Shown piece after piece: positions 56,222 to 64,000 of a DNA stretch of 64,000 bases. Below the pieces are notes generated by a model, which saw nothing but the letters and a program-made list of their open reading frames with translations, had not been told where the DNA came from and did not search any database. Both the position numbers and the translations under genes were made by a program. The first letter of the stretch is position 1. Every line of letters starts with the position of its first letter. Source of the DNA: Entophlyctis helioformis (Eukaryota > Chytridiomycota > Chytridiomycetes > Chytridiales > Chytriomycetaceae); NCBI GenBank assembly GCA_025526915.1, contig JAHLKH010000048.1:93478-157477 (forward strand), read 5' to 3'.

Positions 56222-57702
56222 ATGGAGCAGCGAACGAGTGCCAGACTGGCGGGCAAGGCGGCGGCTGTCGCTGTCAGCCCCGAGCGAACGGCTGCCACGG
56301 TAAAGAGAGAAAGCATCAGCAGCTTCAGCAGCAGCAGCAACAAGCGACAGCGCTCAGTGTCTCCATCCACAGACGCTGCAACAGCCAGCCACAGCCACGA
56401 CGAAACCACAGCCACAACGACGATGCTGCCGATGCTGCCACCGACGAGATGCCGTGGGGGTCGTCGTGGTGGGACAAGTTGCCCGCAGAGATCCGCATCA
56501 TGATCATCAACCACAACAGCCTCTCCACAACTTCCTCAATGGCAGGATCGGCACCAAGAAGCAGCTGGAGAGTTCCTATGAAGTCAGGCCGACCATTTTG
56601 GCGATCTGGGTCGATGCATTCAAGAGCGACTGGCAGGGCAACCTGGATCTGCTGCCGACATAAGCTATCGTCAAAACGGCCTCTGCGAAGTGCACACTCG
56701 GTCCATGTACGAACGTCTCTGTCGTCGCTTTCCGGTCGTCAGTGGCACTTCTCAGGCAAAGAGATCGAGCGCAACCTCCAGGGTGTCGGGTTTTCAAAGG
56801 CTTCGGTTACAATGTGGACAACTCGCTGATCCACATTCCGCCGCCATGGATGGTTCGATCTGCTCGACTTTGAGTATCCAGTTGCGATGGGCTGGTTTGC
56901 GATCAAGTATGGCCATCCTGCTCTCTTCCGGCACCTCCATCCACGCTCAAGGTCGTCAAAAAGACGCAGTTTAAGAAGTTTGGCAACGAAGTGGTCATGG
57001 ACATTGCTGCAGCAGGTGGCTCCCTGGAGATTGTGCAGATGCTGCCCAAACTTGGCAGGCAGTGGTGCACACCAAAGCGATGGACGAGGCAGCTGCGGCG
57101 GCCACTTTGACGTGATGCAATGGCTCCATGCCAACCGACACGAAGGATGCACGTCATTGGCTCTCGAAAATGCAATCAGTCGCGATGATCTGCATGTCGT
57201 CCAGTGGCTGGTCAAGCACTACTCATGCAATTCCAAGAATGCCCTCATCCGTGCAGCCGTTCGTGGAAACGTTGACATATTCGCGCTTGTCGCCAGCCGC
57301 TCTTATTACGTAGATCTCCAAGATCCCATGCTCTGGGCCGCTGATTCCGGTCGACTTGAAGTGATCAAGTGGATCCACACACACCAACCCGAAGCATACA
57401 CTGTCAAAGTGTTTCAAAGAGCCATGCGATTTGGCCATGACAACATTGTGCGGTTCCTGCTGGGCTCTGGCTACAAGCTTCGTCCGCATCAGTACGAGTT
57501 CACCAGAAGCAACGCGATCATAAAGATGCTTGCTGACAGTCTGGCTCTCGAGCATGCTCAGGGCCAGCTCGGCGAGACGTAAGCTGGGAGATCCAAGGAA
57601 GCCGCCAAGTGTCTTGGTGCTGCTATCAAGCGACTCGAGAAAGCCAAAGCCAAGGCAGACAAGGCGGCCAACCCCAAGAAGCGCAAGATCAGCTCGGAAT
57701 GA
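56222..57702 (+). pseudogene. Degenerate F-box plus ankyrin-type gene
   Basis: Pieces of one protein appear in succession but in different frames. An N-terminal part (MEQRTSARL, NKRQRSVSPS) is followed one frame over by ATDEMPWGSSWWDKLPAEIR, which looks like an F-box start. HNFLNGRIGTKKQLESSYEV and FKSDWQGNLDLLP follow in a third frame. Ankyrin-like units come next: GGSLEIVQMLPKLG, GHFDVMQWLHANRHEGC, ALIRAAVRGNVDIFALV and AADSGRLEVIKWIH. The longest clean part is 57107-57582. An in-frame TAA at 57580 interrupts it, and the same frame then continues to a basic tail (NPKKRKISSE) ending at 57702. At least five frame changes and a stop, with no introns to explain them, argue for a pseudogene. Such ankyrin genes are often multicopy, so the intact paralogue may lie elsewhere. 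Confidence 0.65.
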
Positions 57703-57750
57703 AGATCATGAGCAGTCTCCCTTCGGTGGCTTGGCAGTTCGATGCCTGAG

Positions 57751-57775
57751 ATGCTGGCAGCTGTGTTGATGTGTC
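57751..57775 (+). repeat. 25-bp direct repeat, right copy
   Basis: Identical over 25 bp to 55997-56021, 49 bp after the last pseudogene codon. Confidence 0.85.
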
Positions 57776-57937
57776 AATCGACAACCAATAGTGGACAGGA
57801 GCATGGCCGTTTCGCATGAGCCAGACAGATGCTGCCCAACAGCCACTCCGCCGTGTGTCAGTGCACATCCCTGCTTATCCACCCATGACGAATGCCCTCC
57901 TGGTCTCTTTGGATCTCACGCCGCACTGCCTCGCCAC

Positions 57938-58461
57938 AGCACAGGCACAATCACTCCCTGCTCGCATGTGCGCTGCATGCGAGTCTCATCATCAGCAAGA
58001 CGCCAGCATCGCAAGAGCCTGCGAGTCTGCTTGCCACCTCACCGTGTGCGATCGCATTTGGTCTGATCTGACACAACACTCAGATGGCACTGCTTGCCTG
58101 GCTCGAGTGGTTCTGCAAAGCCGACTGCGTCAAGCGCGGTGGATGCACGCCGTCCAAGCAGGCAACCGCCAAGATGTGACCCATCCGAGTGCGCATGACA
58201 AGCCTGGCTTGACATGACCACGAGACTCGCCTCTTCACCCACAACGCCATGATCCACCCATCGACATCCACTCATGCAGAAGCCATTGCCACTCGACTGC
58301 CCTGCCCCTGTTGGCACTTTGCAAGACACGCGCAGGCACCCATTGGCTTGCAAGCACGAACCATGCCGCCAGCATCGCGTCGTCGTCCATCACGACCCGA
58401 CAGCAGTGCTGGAATATCGGGCCCGGCTTGCTGCACTCGTTTGTGTCTTGCCGCCCATTTG
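57938..58461 (+). repeat. ~0.5 kb repeat, copy 1, immediately 5' of the axonemal-protein gene
   Basis: This stretch matches the reverse complement of 63489-64000 with an estimated 90-95 percent identity by eye, with a few small gaps near the 58.4 kb end. It ends 14 bp before the ATG at 58476. A frame running through it (57816-58217, ending DKPGLT) is present in both copies, but the differences I see in it are mostly amino acid-changing (Met/Val, Thr/Ala, Arg/Leu, Gln/Arg). A conserved protein is therefore unlikely. The left limit is unknown because copy 2 runs off the window. Confidence 0.88.
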
Positions 58462-58475
58462 TCCAAATACCTCGT

Positions 58476-60862
58476 ATGCCTGGAGAGCGTGCCGCGAAAG
58501 ACCACGAGTCGCACGGACAAGAGACCAGCAGCCCAGGGCACGGCGTAGCGCTGCCGGCCATGACAGCACACCAGCAGCTGCGACTCCAGCAGCAGCAGTA
58601 CCGCAGCGGACACGGCCGCAAGCGATCGAGCAACGACCCACTCTACGGCTGGAAGAAACACTCGGGCTTCAAAATGGGTCTGCTCACGGACATTGTCATG
58701 GGCGACTGCAGCAAGTTTGCGGGTGCGCATCAGTTTAGATCGACGATGCATGCAGACTATTCGGCATCGTCCCTGGCACAGCCGGTTTCAGCGGCACCGA
58801 CAGCGGCAGCGGCAGCTCTGCATCCCGTGGCGGCTGGGAAACCACAGGTGGGCGGTGAGGGCGGACCTGTGGCCACACACGACGCGAGATCAGGACCGTC
58901 GCCATCAACAGCCACATCTGCATCGCGACCCGTTGACGAGCAGCCGCTTGCGCAGCGGCCGCGCCAGCCATTAGCGCCAGTGTACCGGCCCATTGCCAGC
59001 GTGCCGGGCGAAGAGCTTGCCGATGCCATGGAAGCGCGTGAAGCGCAGGACCTGCATCGGCGGCTCGAGTCCTTCTTTCCAAAGGGCCCTGCTGGAAAGC
59101 CGCTTGGATTCACCAGCTCGCGCAAATCCGAGATGCACATTGTGTTTGGCGATTCGAAAATGGGTGCCGACGAGCGCAAGCACAGCATAACAGACGTTGA
59201 CTTTTGCGCGCCGCCGCCTGGTACCAAGAAGCCTGGTACGGTTGCTGTCGTGGCACCAGCTGCCATGGCTTGTTTATTTGGTGTGGGCTGGGCTGGCTGC
59301 AGAAGCTGACCGTGGCCCATGGATGGACAGCCATTGTCAAGCCGGGAGTGATCATGTCTCGGCGGCCTGACCAGGAGCTCACGACCGCACTGCTGTTCCA
59401 CTCCAAGCCGGCCACGGCAACGAGTGCAGCGCATATCGGACTGCAGACACGCCAGGATCTGCCGATTGACGATATGCACTTTCGCAACTTTATCACCACG
59501 TCGCAAGAGTCGTATCTGCCCAAAGACTCGATCGATGGCACCAAGGGCTATGAGTTTCCGACACGCGCACCCAACACGGGCCGCGCAAGCCACATCCATC
59601 TGGGCGATCTGGAGAAACAAAAGTCGTACGACACAGTGCACGAGACGTCGTTTATCCGGCATGGTTCAGAATGCTACCGCCCGCACGCAGGACACGAACC
59701 CCAACCGTCATCGATTCTGCTCGGGCACCACGAGCAAGGGCCGTCAGTGGATCGCGGAGCCATGTACGCCACAACAACCGCAGACACGTACCAAGGCGTG
59801 CAGCCGACGCCGCCGCACCTTGACCAGGCAGCCAGACCCCACCCGCCGGGCGGTCTCAAGCACACGATCGTGTCGCAGCAAGGCGGCGCCAGCCATATCG
59901 CGATTGGCGAAGAAGAGACGGAGCGACGCCGCACAGCGCTGTCCGTGACACAGCGCGATTTCGTGTTGCACCAGGGAACGGACCGGCGGGCGATCCGGCG
60001 TGGGCATGGCCACGGCAAGGGACGCGACATGGTCAAGGCGCTTGAGCCTGACGAGACCAAGCGCGATGCCGAGTCGTTTAGCACCGTATCGTTCCGGTCC
60101 GTCGCGCATGCAGACACGCGTGTCAAGCCGGCCGCCGGCGTGCCGAGCGAGTTTGGCACCAGCGCCAGTGGGGGCGTGGACGCGCTGTGCATGAACACGA
60201 GCTCCGTGCCGACAGGCGACCCCCGCCACTACGACCTCGAGTTTGTCGGCACAACAACAGGCGACACGTTCAAGGCACATCCGTGGGAGGGCCCGCCGAC
60301 CCACCCGATCCTCGGCGCCAACATGACCAAGTCCAAGGTCACGTTTGGCGAGGCAGGGGGCGGCGATCTCCCGGACACGTCGCTGCCGGACCGCTACACG
60401 TCCACGACGCACCGGACGTTTGGCGCGTACACCAACGACGTGGCCCGGCAATGCCGCGGCGTGCGGATCGCGCCGCACCAGTCGGTGCACCCGGGCGATG
60501 AGGACGTGGACTGCCAGCACGAGCTGTTGGGCAACTCGCACTACTCGACCACGCACGAGTCGCATTTCGGTGCACCCAAGAACCCCATGCGGCGGCATGC
60601 CAAACGACCGCATCTGGCTGCCAAGAGCATGCTGTTTCCGCTGCGCTCCACGCTGCCGCATTCCTATGACACGACTACCCATGACTACTTTTCCATGCGC
60701 GACGGCCTCGTCGGCGACCAGATTGCCTACAAAAAGTACGTGCAGGCCCGCGAGAGCTCGATTGTGTTTGGCGACCCCAAATACGTGTATTTCCGGCCAC
60801 CGTTGCCGGGGATACCCGCTGGCGAGACGGGCCCTCCTGCCATGCCACACGCAGCGACATGA
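58476..60862 (+). CDS. Axonemal-type repeat protein (SAXO/TEX45-like)
   Basis: Exons 58476-59235 and 59331-60862 give 763 residues. The protein is built from loose repeats of the style S-x-I-x-x-G-D followed about 20 residues later by Y/H-x-T-T-x-x-x-x-F. Examples are EMHIVFGDSKM, RASHIHLGDLEKQ, PSSILLGHHEQ, ASHIAIGEEE, and near the end SIVFGDPKYVYF, with YSTTHESHFG and YDTTTHDYF. Such motifs are typical of axonemal microtubule-associated proteins of the SAXO4/5 and TEX45 kind in flagellates. I infer a flagellar role but cannot name an orthologue. The N-terminus is Gln-, Ala- and Pro-rich, and an inner Met at 58561 is possible. The intron joins PGTKKP to AIVKPGV. Confidence 0.72.
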
Positions 60863-61005
60863 TGCTGTGGCATGAGAGTGAGCGGGGCCAGAGTGGGAGC
60901 GAAACATGTCCAGCGGCAAAAACAAGGGGCCGAGCGGCATCAGTGGAGCAGTGCGGCAGTGATGGACCGAGTTGCAATAAAAGGAGGGGAGCCACAGGGG
61001 GGCTG

Positions 61006-61969
61006 TTATTTGTCTTCGCCAAACAACTTCTGCACACGCTTGAGCACAGAGTCCTGTATGCGGGATTGCGCCGCCGTTGGATGGGCAGATCGGCCATGGT
61101 TGCGGGTGTCAGCCACAGGCATGGGGCTCAAAACAGTGCGATGGCCACTTGCCTTGGATGGATCGTACGGGTGGTCCTTGGACGGCACTTCAAGCACCGT
61201 CGGGAACGCCTGCTGGTGCGCGTCGATCTGTGACCGGATCGTCTCGGCAATCTGGCCATGTCCATCATATCCCATCCGGTCCATGTGCAGCCGTGCCGTG
61301 CCGTGCCGTGTCCGTCCCCCCATGTGTGCAGAGTCCAGCGGAAGCCAAGCCACATGCATTCGTTTAGTCGTGTGGCGGCGTGTGTTGGAGCAGACGAAGC
61401 AGAGCAAGACGAAGCAGCGACAACGCACATGCTGGTTGATGAGGATAATGGCAATGTCTTTGCGCTTGGTAAACTCGTCAAAGGCCTCTTCGATCTTGGC
61501 CAGCGGCGTCTCTGTCCAGACAGGGCAAGCCGTCTCAGCTTTTACAGACGTCCACAGATCCAGCCGGGCTGAGCCGCCCTGCGACGTGATGAACGAGCGG
61601 GTCGCTCGCCAAGGGTGTGTCGGACCAGGGCGTGCTGCATGCCAGACAGGCGCTGCATGATACAGGTTCCCGTGGCTTTGGCTGACACACAGAGAGGCAG
61701 CAGACGGGCAGACAGCCGAGGCTGGACGTACTCGAGTCGACAACCAAGAAGTTGGGCTTCTGCTTGGTGTCGATGTGGCCAGTGCCGGCCAGGAGGAGAC
61801 CGGTGACAGAGTCCTGTTGGGACACGTGCGTGGTGTGCAGACACACAGGGTCAGCGTCGCGGCAGGAGAGGGCGGACTGCAGCTAGGTGGCTGCTGCAGC
61901 CGAGGCCACACACACCTCATCGCCGATGATGGCAATAAGGTTTCTGTCCTTTGTCGATTGGTTGGCCAT
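61006..61969 (-). CDS. VMA7: Vacuolar ATPase subunit F (VMA7)
   Basis: This is the central-stalk subunit of the V1 sector. Five minus-strand exons (61916-61969, 61732-61813, 61429-61511, 61153-61251, 61006-61053) give 121 residues (yeast 118). Hallmarks are LIAIIGDEDSVTGLLLAG, KPNFLVVDSK, DIAIILINQHIAETIR and VPSKDHPYDPSKDSVLKR. The fourth intron has a GC donor (GCAAGT, at 61152 on the minus strand), required to give the conserved DPSKDS block. Confidence 0.95.
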
Positions 61970-62016
61970 GGTTCGGTATCTGAATGTAAGGGAAACGATC
62001 AGAATTCTGTATTGGG

Positions 62017-63471
62017 TTAAAACGAGATGACGAGGATAATGATGACGACAAGAACGATGGTCAGAACGGCAATGATCCACTGCTGCTTTGAGCCTGGCAA
62101 CGCGGCGATGGCCGCGAGAGACGGGCACAGCAGAGTTAGTGTAAGGAGAACGAAGGGCAGGCGGGATCTGGACAGACGGCCCGACTCACTCGAATTGGCC
62201 TTGATAAAGTCCTGCATGCGCTTCATGCCGTCTTGCAGCCGCCCCTGTGTCGTATCCACCTGTGCTTCGACCTCTCCAAGCAGCCTGGCCAGCATGCGCA
62301 CGTGCATGTCAGTCGTTGATCGCTTTCGGCAATCAGAGCCAACGCCATGCATCATCTGTGAGAGTGCGCACCGTGTTTGGTCGTCCAGCTCGTCGCCCAT
62401 GACGCGCGCCACTTCGCGTAGGTTGCCGACCGTGACGGCCACATCGTCCATCTGTCGGTCCTGCTGCTCCATGACCATCTGCTGCTGCTGCTGCTCGCGC
62501 TCCACAAATCTCTGATTGGACATTTGGTAGTCTTGCTCACTGCGGCCATACTTGTCCACTGCACCGCCTGCCTTGCCGGTGTTCTTGGACGTCAACAACG
62601 CCTGTCGGTTGGACATTTTCACAGGGTCAGACAAACAGAAGAGCTCGTTCATCAGCTGATGGATGGCCAGAGGCAACATACATCGCGCATGCCTTGCTGG
62701 CCGCCCATCCGAGCCGCGTTGGGATTGTTGATGCTGGACCGCATTTCCTGTCGACGCCAATGCCATCCAAACGTCCATCAGTATCTGTCTGCACAGCCAA
62801 TCCAACTCAAGGGCAGGGCAGCCGCCACGCAACGACACACCTCGACCGTGCGTCTGGCTTCCATGACAAACTGCTTGCGCTCATCAATCTGCGCACGATC
62901 CAGCTTGAAACGGGCCGGATTCGACTGCACGATCTTGATCGTCTCGTCCAGCTCGTCCAAGTCGGCGGCAATGTTGCGCAGGATGTCACGGATGTCGCTG
63001 CCCTGCTTCCTGAGGTCCTGGTCGCCGGCCCCTGCTGAGCCACCGGATGCCATGAGCTGCTGGCGCCAGGACTGGTAGAGCCCCGCGACTTGGCGCAAAG
63101 ACTGCTCAACCTCTCTGTCGCCGGGTGGTGGGATTGCAGGTGCCGAGGGGCGGCGAGGGAGAGGGGCTGTGAGCTCGGGATGGCAGTCCAGGCAGGCAGC
63201 ATTGGTCTGCCGCAGCAGCACGAGCAGCAGCCGTTGCAGCGGCAGCAGCAGATGATGATTGTTGCCGCCTGAGCGGTGATGTGCTATGTCGGTCGGGGTG
63301 CCAGCACACAGAGGCGAGCGGCCAGATGGGCAGCATGCCGTCTGCAAGGACGCTTGTCTGCCACACTTCTGCATGCTCTGCCCGGCAGCATCTGTCTGTG
63401 CCTGTGCCTGTGCCTGTGTGCCGTTGGGCATCTGGGACTGACCTTTTCACGACAAAGAATGGGTCGTCCAT
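62017..63471 (-). CDS. TLG1: TLG1/syntaxin-6 type Qc-SNARE
   Basis: This is a Golgi/endosome SNARE. Six minus-strand exons (63443-63471, 62841-63114, 62682-62747, 62372-62601, 62190-62284, 62017-62093) give 256 residues; syntaxin 6 has 255. It opens MDDPFFVVKREVEQSL, the standard start of the syntaxin-6 N-terminal three-helix domain (DLDELDETIKIVQSNPARF follows). The SNARE helix runs from VMEQQDRQMDDVAVTVGNL through DELDDQTRLLGEVEAQVDTT, and a C-terminal anchor (WIIAVLTIVLVVIIILVISF) ends the protein. All introns are GT-AG and in frame. The 5' flank is the second copy of the ~0.5 kb repeat. Confidence 0.94.
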
Positions 63472-63488
63472 TTGGCTATGAGATTGTG

Positions 63489-64000
63489 AAATGGGCGACA
63501 AGACACATATTGAAGACCCGATATTCCAGCACTGCTGTCGGGTCGTGATGGACGACGACGCGATGCTGGGGGCAAGGTTCGTGCTTGCAAGCCAATGGGT
63601 GCCTGCGCGTGTCTTGCAAGTGTCAACAGGGGCAGGGCAGTCGAGTGGCAATGGCTTCTGCATGAGGTGGATGTCGATGGGTGGATCATGGCGTTATGGG
63701 TTTAGAGGCGAGTCTCGTGGTCATGTCAAGCCAGGCTTGTCATGCGCACTCGGATGGGTCACATCTCGGCGGTTGCCTGCTTGGACGGCGTGCATCCACC
63801 GCGCTTGAAGCAGTCGGCTTTGCAGAACCACTCGAGCCAGACAAGCAGCGCCATCTGAGTGTTGTGTCAGATCAGACCAAATGCGATCGCACACGGTGAG
63901 GTGGCAAGCAGACTCGCAGGCTCTTGCGATGCTGGCGTCTTGCTGATGATGAGACTCGCATGCAGCGCACACGCGAGCAGGGAGTGATTGTGCCTGTGCT
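63489..64000 (-). repeat. ~0.5 kb repeat, copy 2, immediately 5' of TLG1-like gene
   Basis: Inverted relative to copy 1 (57938-58461), so both copies have the same orientation with respect to the gene they precede. It begins 17 bp upstream of the TLG1-like ATG and continues past the right edge of the window. Confidence 0.88.

Noticed and set aside
57816..58217. 132-codon ORF in repeat copy 1 as a real gene
   Set aside because: Between the two copies the coding changes I see are mostly non-synonymous, there is no recognisable domain, and the sequence extends without regard to the ORF end.

Overview
This window reads as nuclear DNA of a flagellated early fungus, most likely a zoosporic (chytrid- or blastoclad-like) lineage. 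The core genes are fungal or opisthokont in type: MGM1, SNF4, BCD1, an AIR-type TRAMP subunit, VMA7, a TLG1/syntaxin-6 SNARE and NUP192/205. They sit beside genes expected only where there is a flagellum: a CatSper-type cation channel, a Tctex1-domain dynein light chain and a SAXO/axonemal-type repeat protein. Genes are densely packed, sometimes 5-20 bp apart, and most are split by short GT-AG introns of about 60-110 nt.

Layout. 1-4.3 kb: 3' part of a long coiled-coil gene. 4.6-8.1 kb: RPB8 (-), BCD1 (+) and a CaaX-ended G-protein gamma subunit (+). 8.3-19.8 kb: NUP192/205 and VPS18 head to tail, 16 bp apart. 19.9-24 kb: CatSper-like channel (-) and an unrecognised two-TM gene with 99-bp internal repeats (+). 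24.4-32 kb: NOG2 (-), guanylate kinase (+), a small IQ-motif ORF (+), CIA30/NDUFAF1 (-), AIR-like zinc knuckle protein (+) and Tctex1 (+). 32-38.6 kb: DNAJC3-like (-), DDX42-like (-) and RPS5 (+, with a 5-nt microexon). 38.8-49 kb: a poorly resolved gene, ZW10, QCR6 and a TIA1/PUB1-type protein with a long CAG tract. 49-56 kb: SNF4 (-), MGM1 (-) and DCN1 (+). 56-64 kb: an F-box/ankyrin-like pseudogene, two inverted copies of a ~0.5 kb sequence each lying just 5' of a gene (SAXO-like at 58.5 kb, TLG1-like at 63.5 kb), and VMA7 between them.

Themes. Five promoter intervals, mostly bidirectional, carry a Cbf1/CDE I-like RTCACGTGAC motif; the genes they serve are mainly for RNA synthesis, ribosome assembly or mitochondrial assembly. 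Four introns use GC-AG borders with GCAAGT donors. Several otherwise intact genes show one reading-frame break, which may be assembly indels or very short introns. I found no bacterial-type system, CRISPR array or intact transposon. Exon coordinates were worked out by eye from splice signals and family conservation, without alignment.
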